Notes under the pieces: generated by a model | The model's database searches: none | Told to the model about the DNA's origin: nothing | Seen by the model: only the letters and a program-made list of their open reading frames with translations | Made by a program: the position numbers and the translations under genes | Source of the DNA: Chloroflexota bacterium | GTDB lineage: Bacteria; Chloroflexota; Dehalococcoidia; UBA2979 | NCBI GenBank assembly: GCA_947479915.1 | Contig: CANKAU010000005.1 | Location: 1 to 64,000, forward strand | Direction: 5' to 3' | Length of the DNA: 64,000 nucleotides | In this document: positions 1 through 7,774 of the stretch, piece by piece | Position numbering within the stretch: position 1 is the first letter of the stretch | How the letters are laid out: every line of letters starts with the position of its first letter

Positions 1-1658
1 AGACCACCGACGAAGACGTCGATGCTCGACAGGTCGATCGGCAGCTCCGCCGTCAGCGGGATGCCGAGGCGCTCCTTGATCTTGTCGAGGTAGGCGCTGA
101 AGAGCAGGAACGCCGCGAGGCCGGCGGAGGCCACCGCGTAGCCCTTCGTGAGGGCCTTCGTCGTGTTACCAACCGCGTCCAGGGCGTCCGTGATGTCGCG
201 CGCGCTGGAGGGCGCGTGGGCCATCTCGTTGATGCCACCGGCGTTGTCAGTGATCGGGCCGAAGGTGTCCATCGCCAGGATGTAGGCGGCGGACATCAGC
301 ATGCCCATGGTCGCGACCGCGGTGCCGAAGATGCCGGTCGTGTAGGCCGGGACGTTCGGGATCGCGGCGTGCGAGCCAACGACGAACGAGATGATCAGCG
401 CGAGGCCGATCGAAATGGCGGTCGCGGCGGTCGTCTCAAGACCGACAGCCGTACCGATGATGATGTTGGTCGCCGGACCCGTCAGGGACGCGTCGGCGAT
501 CTCCTGCACCGGGCGCCACGAGCCAGCGGTGTAGTACTGCGTGATGTAGACGAACGCGATGCCGGTGATGATGCCGACGACGCCACAGGTGAAGAACGGG
601 GCCCAGTGGACACCCATCATCGCCTGCGTGCAGATGAAGAGACCGACCACGGACAGCACGGAGACGACGTAGTAGCCGCCGTTGAGCGCTGCCATGGGGT
701 TCTTGATCGTCTTCGCCTCGTCACGCGCGAAGAACGGGACGGTGAGCAGACCAACCACCGCCGCGATGATGCCGAACGAGCGCAGCACCAGCGGGAAGAT
801 GATCCACTCGACCTGGCCGGTGACCGCGGCAATCGCGACACCCAGGATCATCGCGCCGATGTTCTCGGCGGACATGGACTCGAAGAGGTCGGCACCGCGG
901 CCGGCGCAGTCGCCGACGTTGTCGCCCACCAGGTCGGCGACGACGGCCGCGTTGCGGGGGTCGTCCTCCGGGATGCCAGCCTCGACCTTACCGACGAGGT
1001 CAGCACCAACGTCGGCGGCCTTGGTGTAGATGCCGCCGCCGATCTGAGCGAACAGCGCCACGAAGGAGGCGCCGAAGCCGAAGCCGACGAGCAGGAACGG
1101 GGCCACGAACACCGAGATCCCGAAGATCATGGTGTACGTGTAGAAGAGGCCGGACACGCCGACGAGGCTCATCGCCACGACGAGGAAGCCCGACACGGCG
1201 CCACCACGGAGCGCCACGGTGATGGCGTCCTTCAGGCTCTTCTGCGCCGCCGCGGCGGTGCGGATGTTGGCGCGCACCGCGATGTACATACCGATGTAAC
1301 CCGCCACGCCAGACGCGAACGCGCCCAGCAGGAAGGAGACACCCGTGAGGATGCCTTCACGCATCGGCTCGACGACGGTTGCGCCGTACTGGAGCGTCTT
1401 GCCGTCGAAGGCGATTACCTTCACGCCCTCGGAGACCGTGGCCACCACGCCAGCGATCAGGACGGCGACTACGAGCGACAGGACGGCGATCGTGCCGTAC
1501 TGGCGGCGCAGGAACGCCATCGCCCCTTCGAAGATCATGTCGGCGATGTCCTGCATCGCAGGCGTGCCCGTGCCCCGGCTGAGCACGTCACGTGCGAGCC
1601 AGAGAGCGAAGACTACGGCCAGGACGCCGGTTATCGGCACCAGCCAAACGAGATCCAT
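1..1658 (-). CDS. hppA: Membrane-bound K+-independent proton-pumping pyrophosphatase (partial, C-terminus beyond left edge)
   Basis: Hydrolyses cytoplasmic pyrophosphate and pumps H+ across the membrane. About 552 codons are present and the C-terminal part lies off the window. The frame reads as repeated hydrophobic helices with the family's catalytic segment DVGADLVGK at residues 216-224 and acidic/Asn-rich pyrophosphate-site residues after it. At GNTTKALT, residue 501 is Lys and 504 is Thr. The family rule is that Lys here marks K+-independent H+ pumps and Ala marks K+-dependent ones, so this is inferred to be the K+-independent type. The ATG start is preceded by a strong GGAGGGG ribosome site. 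It is transcribed away from the secreted-protein gene at 2207, with a long shared leader. A Na+-pumping subtype is unlikely given the Lys. Confidence 0.96.
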   Translation of the reverse strand, partial: MDLVWLVPITGVLAVVFALWLARDVLSRGTGTPAMQDIADMIFEGAMAFLRRQYGTIAVLSLVVAVLIAGVVATVSEGVKVIAFDGKTLQYGATVVEPMREGILTGVSFLLGAFASGVAGYIGMYIAVRANIRTAAAAQKSLKDAITVALRGGAVSGFLVVAMSLVGVSGLFYTYTMIFGISVFVAPFLLVGFGFGASFVALFAQIGGGIYTKAADVGADLVGKVEAGIPEDDPRNAAVVADLVGDNVGDCAGRGADLFESMSAENIGAMILGVAIAAVTGQVEWIIFPLVLRSFGIIAAVVGLLTVPFFARDEAKTIKNPMAALNGGYYVVSVLSVVGLFICTQAMMGVHWAPFFTCGVVGIITGIAFVYITQYYTAGSWRPVQEIADASLTGPATNIIIGTAVGLETTAATAISIGLALIISFVVGSHAAIPNVPAYTTGIFGTAVATMGMLMSAAYILAMDTFGPITDNAGGINEMAHAPSSARDITDALDAVGNTTKALTKGYAVASAGLAAFLLFSAYLDKIKERLGIPLTAELPIDLSSIDVFVGG

Positions 1659-2206
1659 CCACCCCTCCAACATCGTTCACCGGCTTGGCGAGCGCCGTGC
1701 CCTGGTGTGAACCGGCAGAGGGGTGACGTCAGGGAGCAGCGTGCTCCCGGTTGACGTCGGACATCTCGTGAGCGTGCTCAGCATCCGGGCAAGCCCGGGC
1801 TCGCGGCTCACGGCCCCTCTGCGCGTCGACCGGCGGATAATACGGGTGTTTCAGGGTGTGCGCGAGCGCATTGTGAGTCTGTCCCGAATCTGGCCGAGCC
1901 TGCCATGAGGTGCGCGGGGCGCATCCGCGATCGGCGTCGGGAGCGATGCGTCCCTGGATTCGGGATAGGGCGTTGGCACCACCACCCGTCCCGGTCGCGT
2001 TGCTGCCCGTCGGGGGGTGATCGCCCGCCGGATCCGGCTCGCGCGTGTCACCACAGGCGCCGCCGCGCGCCCCCGCGCCTTCTCCGTACCCATCCGTCTC
2101 GAACAAGTGTGCGACGAGCGCGGAACCGTGTCGTTCCCTCATGCGTCCTACTGGCAGCCGCAACCAGGGCGCAGTGCGCTGCAGAGCGCCGAATGGAGAC
2201 GCGACG
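1659..2206. other. Divergent intergenic region between hppA and a secreted-protein gene
   Basis: This 548-base stretch has no convincing gene; the frames present are Arg/Pro-rich shadows. It holds a perfect 7-bp hairpin, GGGAGCA-GCG-TGCTCCC, at 1732-1748, flanked by two TGACGTC words. TATTAT near 1838-1843 on the minus strand could be a -10 element for hppA, without a good -35. A 9-base inverted pair, TCCCGAATC at 1882-1890 and GATTCGGGA at 1957-1965, is also present. These are possible regulatory elements and nothing stronger can be claimed. Confidence 0.4.
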
Positions 2207-2626
2207 ATGAGAACGATGACACGGCTGGGTCGGATCGCGGCGCTGCTGGCAGTGGTGCTGGGGCTGGCCGCCTCGGCAGCGGGGCGGCACGTCGAGGCCA
2301 GCGAGGCGACGGGGGCCGTACCGCAGGCGACCGGAGCGCAGCAGGTGATGCCCGTGCCTCCGGGCGGCGGCTCCTTTAGTGGGTCGGTGACGTTCAGCGA
2401 CAGCGGCTTCGCCATGGCCGTCTACCGGGGCAGCATCGACGACCTGGAGACATCGGCCGGCGCGGCGGGCGCGACCGGCGTCTGGGTGCAGGACTCGGCG
2501 GGGCGCTTCCAGCTGCTGCCGGTGCGCGGGCCGGTGTTCCTGCGCTCGGGCTTCGCGGCGGCGTTCCCCGCGCCTGCCGGCGCGCTCGCTTTCCCGCAGA
2601 TGACTGCGGTCACGCTGGTCCGATAA
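2207..2626 (+). CDS. Small secreted protein of unknown function
   Basis: A 139-residue protein that I do not recognise. It begins with a basic N-terminus and a hydrophobic run (RIAALLAVVLGLAASAAG, about residues 8-25) typical of a Sec signal peptide with likely cleavage near the Ala-rich end. The mature part is short, rich in Gly/Ala/Val and contains a GSFSGSVTFSDSGFA-like segment suggesting beta structure; no cysteines or catalytic motif are visible. The start is the ATG with GGAG eight bases upstream; an in-frame ATG at 2045 gives an implausible Pro/Arg-rich extension. It lies alone, divergent from hppA, and ends at a strong hairpin shared with the convergent OsmC gene. Confidence 0.6.
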   Translation: MRTMTRLGRIAALLAVVLGLAASAAGRHVEASEATGAVPQATGAQQVMPVPPGGGSFSGSVTFSDSGFAMAVYRGSIDDLETSAGAAGATGVWVQDSAGRFQLLPVRGPVFLRSGFAAAFPAPAGALAFPQMTAVTLVR

Positions 2627-2655
2627 GGCCGACGCCGGAGAGCAGCGGGAATACA

Positions 2656-2684
2656 GAACGGGGAGGCCGAAGGCCTCCCCGTTC
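2656..2684. terminator. Bidirectional hairpin terminator without a T-tract
   Basis: A perfect 13-bp stem, GAACGGGGAGGCC with a GAA loop and its complement, sits between the convergent secreted-protein and OsmC genes, so it can serve both. It is followed by TCGTCATGC and not by a run of T. The same GAAC...GTTCTCGT style recurs near 45018 and, in part, near 34868. Confidence 0.75.
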
Positions 2685-2712
2685 TCGTCATGCAACGAAC
2701 GCGGTGCTGAGG

Positions 2713-3159
2713 CTAGGCCTCGAGGGTCGCCTCGACGGTGATGTCCACGTTGCCGCGGAGCGCGTTCGAGACGGGGCAGCCAGCCTCGCCCATCTTCGCC
2801 AGCTCCTCGAAGCGGGCCTGGTCGATGCCGGGAACCTTGCCGCGGACGGTGAGTGCGCTGCTCGCGATGCGGAACCCGCCGCCTTCCTTCGGGGCGAAGG
2901 TGACCACGGAGGTCACGGTCAGCTGCTCCGGCGGCGCCTCGTTGCGGCCGAGGGTGGCGGAGAACGCCATCGCGTAGCAGGACGCGTGCGCGGCGGCGAT
3001 GAGCTCCTCCGGGCTGGTCTTGCCACCGGGCTCCTCCGTGCGGGCGGGCCACGAAACGGCCTGCTCCGGGATCGAGCCGCTCCCGACGGTGAAGGTGCCG
3101 CTGCCCTGGAGCAGGGTGCCGTTCCAGACCGTGGTCGCGTTTCGAGTGATATCCGCCAT
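2713..3159 (-). CDS. osmC: OsmC family peroxiredoxin
   Basis: A 148-residue protein of the OsmC/Ohr family, which reduces organic hydroperoxides in the cytoplasm with a reactive Cys pair. Both family cysteines are present: C61 in HASCYAMAF and C128 in GEAGCPVSNAL. The SPEELIAAAHASCYAM segment is the OsmC-subfamily signature. Length is normal. The ATG start is preceded by GGAGGTGAC, a strong ribosome site. It is a single gene, convergent with the secreted-protein gene. OsmC fits better than Ohr because of the KTSPEELIAAAHASC arrangement. Confidence 0.93.
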   Translation of the reverse strand: MADITRNATTVWNGTLLQGSGTFTVGSGSIPEQAVSWPARTEEPGGKTSPEELIAAAHASCYAMAFSATLGRNEAPPEQLTVTSVVTFAPKEGGGFRIASSALTVRGKVPGIDQARFEELAKMGEAGCPVSNALRGNVDITVEATLEA

Positions 3160-3358
3160 GTCACCTCCATAAGTACGTGCGATAAGGACGAGCTTGAGTG
3201 CGTTTACCTTACCGCACGAGCCGTCGCGGCTCGATCCGCCGAACGATCACCACCTTCACACGAATCTCCAATGCTTTTGCCGCACACCCCGTCTATACCT
3301 CGATCGGCGGGTCGCTCGGCCCGCTGCGCTCGCCGCCTCGCGGCGAGAGAGGTCGAAG

Positions 3359-3841
3359 ATGCAGATCGCCGGGATCCCCGCCCATCCCTTGATGGTGCAC
3401 GCCGCCGTCGTGCTCGTGCCGCTCGCGCTGCTGGGCTACCTCGGCCTGCTGTGGCGCGTCGAGGGACGCCGTACCTATGGCTGGCTGGTCACGGGCGTTG
3501 CGGCCGCCGGTGCGGTGGCCGCGATCCTCGCGGCACAGTCGGGGGAGTCGCTGGAGCATGCACTCCGGCTGGCGTCGGGCGCGCGTCCGCAGTTCGGGGA
3601 GCACCCGGACCAGGGTGATACAGCCGAACTGCTCTCGGTCGCCTTCGGTGCGGCGGTCGTCGCCCTCTGGGGCCTGGAGCGGTTCGGGGCGCGCTGGCCG
3701 CTCCCGGCGTGGACGCCCACGGCGCTCTACGTGCTGGGCGCGCTCGTCGGCCTCGCGGCGACGGGGATGATCGTCGTTGCCGGGCACTCCGGCGCGACGC
3801 TCGCGTGGGACACGCTGGGCACGTTCGTCAAGCCGAAGTAG
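3359..3841 (+). CDS. DUF2231 four-helix membrane protein
   Basis: A 160-residue integral membrane protein. It opens with GIPAHPLMVHAAVVLVPLALL, the pattern of DUF2231 proteins: a conserved His in HPLMVH followed by a membrane helix. Four hydrophobic segments lie at about residues 9-27, 40-58, 89-103 and 118-140, with a hydrophilic loop holding GEHPDQGDTAELLS. A second His is in VAGHSGATLAW. The family is often linked to redox or heme-associated membrane functions, but no specific role can be assigned. The start is the ATG after GAGAGAGG; longer in-frame starts add a Pro/Arg-rich leader. Its 3' end overlaps the convergent hydrolase gene by 14 bases. Confidence 0.8.
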   Translation: MQIAGIPAHPLMVHAAVVLVPLALLGYLGLLWRVEGRRTYGWLVTGVAAAGAVAAILAAQSGESLEHALRLASGARPQFGEHPDQGDTAELLSVAFGAAVVALWGLERFGARWPLPAWTPTALYVLGALVGLAATGMIVVAGHSGATLAWDTLGTFVKPK

Positions 3842-4613
3842 GGGAGTGGGCGTTCCCATCGCGCGCGCCCTGGCGCACGCGCGCCGCGTCGAGGAACGCC
3901 GAGAACAGTCGAGGCGCACCCGCCTCGAGCACCGCATCGTCCTGCATCTCCGCACGCTCCGGGTGCCACTGCACGCCGAGGGCGAACGGGTGGCCGAGGA
4001 CCTCCACCGCCTCGATCACCGCGACGCCGCCCTCGTCGGTTCGTCCGTCCGCGACGAGCCCGGGCGCGAGGCGCTCGGGCGTGACCGCCTGGTGGTGGCG
4101 CGAGTTCACGCGCAGCGTTGAGGCCTCGGTGAGGCGCGCGAGGAGCGTCCCGGGTGTGACCTCGACGTCGTGCCAGCCCGACTCCCACACGCCTGAGTCG
4201 TCGCGCTGGCGCGGCCGGTGCGGTTCGAGATGCTCGAGGTGCTGCAGCAGGGTGCCGCCGGCAACGACGTTCAGGACCTGAAAGCCTCGACAGATCGCAA
4301 ACAGGGGAACATCTGTCGCGAGAGCGTCGCGCGTCAGCGCGAACTCGGCCTCGTCCCGTGCGGCCGACGGGCGCTCCGTCTCGGGGCCGGGCGCCTCGCC
4401 GTAGCGCGCGGGGTCGACGTCGACGCCGCCGGTCACGAGCAACCCGTCGAACGCGCGGACATCGAGATCGCTTGTGTACTCGTGCGCGTCGAGCGCGACC
4501 GGCTCGCCGCCAGCGCGTTCCACCGCCGCCGCGTACGCCTCCCACTGGTCGAGGGTGCGCCGCCCACCGAATGTCACGAGGATGCGGGGGCGGTTTGCGG
4601 GTTCGGGGGACAT
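3828..4613 (-). CDS. Class I glutamine amidotransferase-like gamma-glutamyl hydrolase (PuuD type)
   Basis: A 261-residue peptidase C26 family protein, expected to hydrolyse gamma-glutamyl amides such as gamma-Glu-GABA in the cytoplasm. The nucleophile Cys is C108 in FAICRGFQVLNV and the His-Glu partners are H217 and E219 in GVQWHPE. The substrate loop motif VTGGVDVDPARYGE is typical of PuuD-like enzymes. The ATG is preceded by GAGGAGC. It follows the VanZ gene with a 31-base gap on the same strand and the two may be cotranscribed, though no shared function is obvious. No other putrescine-pathway genes are visible, so the exact substrate is unknown. Confidence 0.88.
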   Translation of the reverse strand: MSPEPANRPRILVTFGGRRTLDQWEAYAAAVERAGGEPVALDAHEYTSDLDVRAFDGLLVTGGVDVDPARYGEAPGPETERPSAARDEAEFALTRDALATDVPLFAICRGFQVLNVVAGGTLLQHLEHLEPHRPRQRDDSGVWESGWHDVEVTPGTLLARLTEASTLRVNSRHHQAVTPERLAPGLVADGRTDEGGVAVIEAVEVLGHPFALGVQWHPERAEMQDDAVLEAGAPRLFSAFLDAARVRQGARDGNAHSPTSA

Positions 4614-4644
4614 GTGTGCTCCTCGGCGTGTGGGATGCGCGGTG

Positions 4645-5043
4645 CTAGCGGCCGCGTTGACCGCTCGATGCGAACAGGCGGCGCGCGTCGGCGGCTACGA
4701 GGAACGCGGGCAGCGCAGCGATCAGATCGACGGCGGCGTCGCGCCATTCCGGGCTGCGGCCCGTGAACCCCTGTGCAACTTCGGTCAGCGGCCCGTAGCA
4801 GATCATTGCGATTAATCCGAGGACGAACCCGCGGCGCCACGATGCGGCGGACCGCAGCCGGACAAGCAGCCCCGTCGACGTCCCGAGCGTAAAGAACAGT
4901 ACGAGATGCCCCACCCAGTCCGGCGCTTTCCCGCCGCCGACGGGATGAGGCGCGAGCAACAGGTACAGGCTGAGCAACACGATGAGCGCCGTCGCGAGGC
5001 CCGCCCACTGATGCTTCGCCACGCGCACGGTTGCTTCTTTCAT
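4645..5043 (-). CDS. VanZ-like membrane protein
   Basis: A 132-residue VanZ-family membrane protein with four hydrophobic segments (about residues 14-30, 43-60, 72-88 and 105-118). Characteristic conserved positions are visible: KAPDWVGHLVLFFTLG, then EVAQGFTGRSPEWRDAAVDLIA, which matches the family's K/H, E-x-Q, R and D pattern. VanZ proteins are associated with teicoplanin resistance and cell-envelope biology, but most have no tested function. The gene ends 31 bases before the PuuD-like gene. The Z-prenyltransferase at 5218 is divergent; a shared link to polyprenol or cell-wall metabolism is only suggestive. Confidence 0.82.
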   Translation of the reverse strand: MKEATVRVAKHQWAGLATALIVLLSLYLLLAPHPVGGGKAPDWVGHLVLFFTLGTSTGLLVRLRSAASWRRGFVLGLIAMICYGPLTEVAQGFTGRSPEWRDAAVDLIAALPAFLVAADARRLFASSGQRGR

Positions 5044-5217
5044 CGCGCTGCATCAGCGCACCAGAGCGCACGATGCGTCCGGCCTGCCTCGCCCTCGGCG
5101 AAACGCGCGATCCCATCGTAGTCCGGCGATCCGCGAGTAGCGTGTGAGGAAGCCTGGTGAGCCAGTGCGCTCAGTTGCGGTGGCGATCGCGTACCGTGGT
5201 CATGCCGCCGCGCCGGC

Positions 5218-6033
5218 GTGACGGCGACCGCGATCGACCTGTGCGAAGGGGCTGCCGCTGTGTTGCGCTCACTTCTCTACCGGCTCTACGGCCGCCAGTT
5301 GGAGCGCGGCATCCGCGATGGCCAGCTCCCGCACCACGTTGGTGTGATCCTCGACGGGAACCGTCGGTACGCGCGGCGTGTCGGGCTCGCACGACTCAGC
5401 GACGGTCACGTGCACGGCGCAGACAAGGTCGAGGAGCTCGTCCAGTGGTGCGACGACCTCGGCATCCCGATCGTGACGTTGTGGGCGCTTTCCACCGACA
5501 ACATCAACCGCCAGCCGCAGGAACTCGCGGCGATCTTCGAGATCATCGAGCGGAAGGTGGAGTCGTTCGCCCGCCAGGAGGACACCCCGAAGCGGCGTCG
5601 CGTGCGCGTGGTCGGACGACGTGAGCTGCTGCCGGAGAGCACCCGCGCCGCGATCGAGCGCGCCGAGGAAGCCACGGCAACGGCGGGTCCCGGTGAACTC
5701 CTGGTCGCAATCGGTTACGGCGGCCGCGAAGAGATCACGGACGCGGTGCGTCGGCTGCTCGCTGACCGCGTGCGCGCGGGCGATTCCCTCGAAGGGATCA
5801 TCAACGACCTGCAGCCGGACGAGATCAGCCGCTATCTCTACGCCCCGGACATCCCGGACCCCGACCTCATCATCCGGACGTCGGGCGAGTTGCGGCTCTC
5901 CGGTTTCCTGCTGTGGCAGAGCGCGTACAGCGAGTACTACTTCTGCGACGTGTTCTGGCCCGAGTTCCGCCGGATCGACTTCTTGCGGGCCTTGCGGTCC
6001 TACGCCAACCGGGAGCGTCGTCGAGGGCGCTAG
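5218..6033 (+). CDS. uppS: Cis-prenyltransferase, short-chain Rv1086-like type
   Basis: A 271-residue Z-type isoprenyl diphosphate synthase that condenses isopentenyl diphosphate onto an allylic diphosphate. The catalytic Asp motif is GVILDGNRRYARRVG and the distal region is RTSGELRLSGFLLWQ followed by SAYSEYYFCDVFWPEF. From memory the N-terminal LLYRLYGRQLERG, the DGNRRxAR form and the C-terminal DFLRALRSYANRERRRGR resemble mycobacterial Rv1086, a short-chain (omega,E,Z-farnesyl) synthase, more than long-chain UppS. Chain length is therefore uncertain and the symbol denotes the family. The start is a GTG with no clear ribosome site. Divergent from the VanZ gene. Confidence 0.88.
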   Translation: MTATAIDLCEGAAAVLRSLLYRLYGRQLERGIRDGQLPHHVGVILDGNRRYARRVGLARLSDGHVHGADKVEELVQWCDDLGIPIVTLWALSTDNINRQPQELAAIFEIIERKVESFARQEDTPKRRRVRVVGRRELLPESTRAAIERAEEATATAGPGELLVAIGYGGREEITDAVRRLLADRVRAGDSLEGIINDLQPDEISRYLYAPDIPDPDLIIRTSGELRLSGFLLWQSAYSEYYFCDVFWPEFRRIDFLRALRSYANRERRRGR

Positions 6034-6205
6034 TCCTCGGTGCGGTGGCACGCGGACTCGCTCCCGCGATCTCGCGCACATTCTGGTTCACCGCTCGCGG
6101 CCTGATGCTCGGATGTTGCGGCTCGCGTCGCTGGGCAACGGGAACACGATTTGCCGCGTGCGACAGTCGTGTAGCCACCGAGTGCCCGCCCATTGGATCG
6201 CACCC

Positions 6206-6601
6206 ATGCTCATGTCCCGCACGGTCAGTGTCTCGATCGAATGCCCATCGCATGTGGTCTATGACTACATCGCGGATCGCGACCACCTGTCGGCCTGGGC
6301 AGTCGAGGACGATGCTCGCGCTGGGGAGGCGTCCCGGCCCTCGATGGACGGGGAGGCCTCGTCCGCACCGGAACTGCAACTCGGCGTGTCGGTAGCCGGC
6401 CCGGGCGGCAGCAGCCACACCCTGCGCGCGGGTACGCTCCCCGGCTGCATCAGCGTTCTGCCGAACTGCGACGGCGCGGACGTGCTCCTGACGCTGTTCC
6501 GTCCGTCCACCGCCTCCGACTCAGGCTTCGAGGAAGCCGTGCGTTTCGGTGAACACAACATCAGGGCGCTCAAGCGTCTGCTCGAAGCCAACGCCGAGTA
6601 A
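6206..6601 (+). CDS. Probable SRPBCC (START-like) family protein
   Basis: A 131-residue protein whose N-terminus, SRTVSVSIECPSHVVYDYIADR, matches the opening strand and helix of polyketide cyclase/dehydrase or START-like SRPBCC domains (beta strand, then P-x-x-V-Y-D-Y-I-A-D). The middle is acidic and loop-like, and the C-terminal helix is FEEAVRFGEHNIRALKRLLE. Function unknown; such folds bind hydrophobic ligands. ATGs at 6206 and 6212 are both possible, neither with a strong ribosome site. It is the last intact gene before the accessory island. The assignment rests on the N-terminal pattern. Confidence 0.55.
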   Translation: MLMSRTVSVSIECPSHVVYDYIADRDHLSAWAVEDDARAGEASRPSMDGEASSAPELQLGVSVAGPGGSSHTLRAGTLPGCISVLPNCDGADVLLTLFRPSTASDSGFEEAVRFGEHNIRALKRLLEANAE

Positions 6602-6630
6602 GCTGCACTGGGACGGTGGGCAGCAGCGCC

Positions 6631-6816
6631 CTAGAGCGTCTGCCGCTGTCCCGTCGCCGAGGCGCGCTCGATCGCGTCGAGGAAGCGGTGCAGGTCGACC
6701 GCCGTGTCGAACGAAGCGTCCACGGGCGTGCCACCCCGGATCGCCTCGGCGAGGCGTGAATGATATCGGAGGGTTTGCCCCTCGCGAAGCTGGACCGCGG
6801 GCGATGCTACGGCGCG
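6631..6816 (-). pseudogene. Truncated C-terminus of a Gfo/Idh/MocA-type oxidoreductase
   Basis: On the minus strand a frame of about 61 codons reads VQLREGQTLRYHS, then RLAEAIRGGTPVDASFDTA and VDLHRFLDAIERASATGQ before a TAG. This is the usual end of Gfo/Idh/MocA dehydrogenases (helix, G-x-P-V, D-A-V/T, LDAIERS-type last helix). Upstream the frame hits a stop at 6817-6819 and no NAD-binding N-terminus follows; instead lower-GC accessory DNA begins. The remnant overlaps the start of the Cys-rich gene on the other strand. I infer that insertion of the island removed the 5' part. Family assignment is by pattern only. Confidence 0.62.
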
Positions 6817-7607
6817 CTACCGAAGCGCTGGTGAACACCGCCGATCTTGTCGAGACAAGACATCGATCGATCGTCAACCTTCCAGCCACCGCCGGCCCAG
6901 TCTGGAGCGCTTGGCAATTCGCCTTCCAGGTCCTCAGCGAAGCAGCCGTCGCCCAACTCTCAGTCATCGACGCGCTCGACAAAGGTGAGCCCCCTTCCGG
7001 CGGGGAGGTGCTGACTCTCTTGGGGCAGGCGGAACAAGCTCACAAGAATGCGGAGCGCGAGGAAGCGCGGCTCCTCGGACAGCTAGGACTTACGGCAGTG
7101 GAGTTGCAGGAGATGATGCGGCTCGCACTGCTGTCCGCCGGCGCAAATCCAGCGCCGGAACCGTATTGCTTTAAGTGCGGATTCCGCGGCGAGATGATCT
7201 TCGTCAGAAACCCGGGGTCTAGTGGGACGTGGTTGTGCCGCTACGACGCTGCCCTCCGGTGCGATGAGCACATAGCCGCCACTGCTGAGGCGGGCTACTA
7301 CTTCGACAACATGTTGGACGCTTTTGTGCCAGCTTCTGAAACGGCACGCAAACCCGAGGCGCTGCTCGCTGCTGGAGTACCTCGCGGTCAGAACATCGCG
7401 ACGCAGTTGCCTGCCGATCTTGGACAGAAGGATCTCGACTGTCGCATATGCTTGCATCCGCGCGTGTCTCACTCCGACAGTCCAGAGGAAGAGAGTTACT
7501 GCATGAGATGCTTCCTCCTCGGAAGAGGCCTCGGAATGGGCAAACCTAATATCCCTAAGGTGGACCACTCCTTCCAATCACGCGCGATCGACCCGGATGC
7601 GCTCTGA
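6804..7607 (+). CDS. Cys-rich hypothetical protein with two zinc-finger-like clusters
   Basis: A 267-residue protein I do not recognise. The N-terminal half is helical (TEALVNTADLVETRHRSIV, then a Leu/Ala/Glu-rich segment to about residue 110). The C-terminal half has Cys pairs typical of small zinc knuckles: YCFKCGF plus LCRYDAALRCDEH, then DCRICLHPR and SYCMRCFLLG. A treble-clef or rubredoxin-like role is possible. The ATG at 6804 is chosen because the upstream in-frame stretch is Arg/Pro-rich shadow over the dehydrogenase remnant; the ribosome site is weak. Base composition is visibly less GC-rich than neighbours. First gene of the accessory island. Confidence 0.6.
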   Translation: MLRRATEALVNTADLVETRHRSIVNLPATAGPVWSAWQFAFQVLSEAAVAQLSVIDALDKGEPPSGGEVLTLLGQAEQAHKNAEREEARLLGQLGLTAVELQEMMRLALLSAGANPAPEPYCFKCGFRGEMIFVRNPGSSGTWLCRYDAALRCDEHIAATAEAGYYFDNMLDAFVPASETARKPEALLAAGVPRGQNIATQLPADLGQKDLDCRICLHPRVSHSDSPEEESYCMRCFLLGRGLGMGKPNIPKVDHSFQSRAIDPDAL

Positions 7608-7774
7608 GATGCGGCAATTGTTTGTGCATCACCGGGCACCGTGTACCGTGCCTTCTCCCTCGCTTGAGGGGTGTAGGGTCGCGGCCCGAGCGGTTTCGTG
7701 GGCGTGATCCCCGGTCACGCGCAGAGGCCCGAGGCTAGGCCCCATCGGGGGGATCGCCGACGTACAGTGCGCAC

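Noticed and set aside
216-1754. A 512-codon open frame on the plus strand opposite hppA
   Set aside because: Low-complexity Asp/Arg/His/Gly-rich shadow of the clearly real pyrophosphatase.
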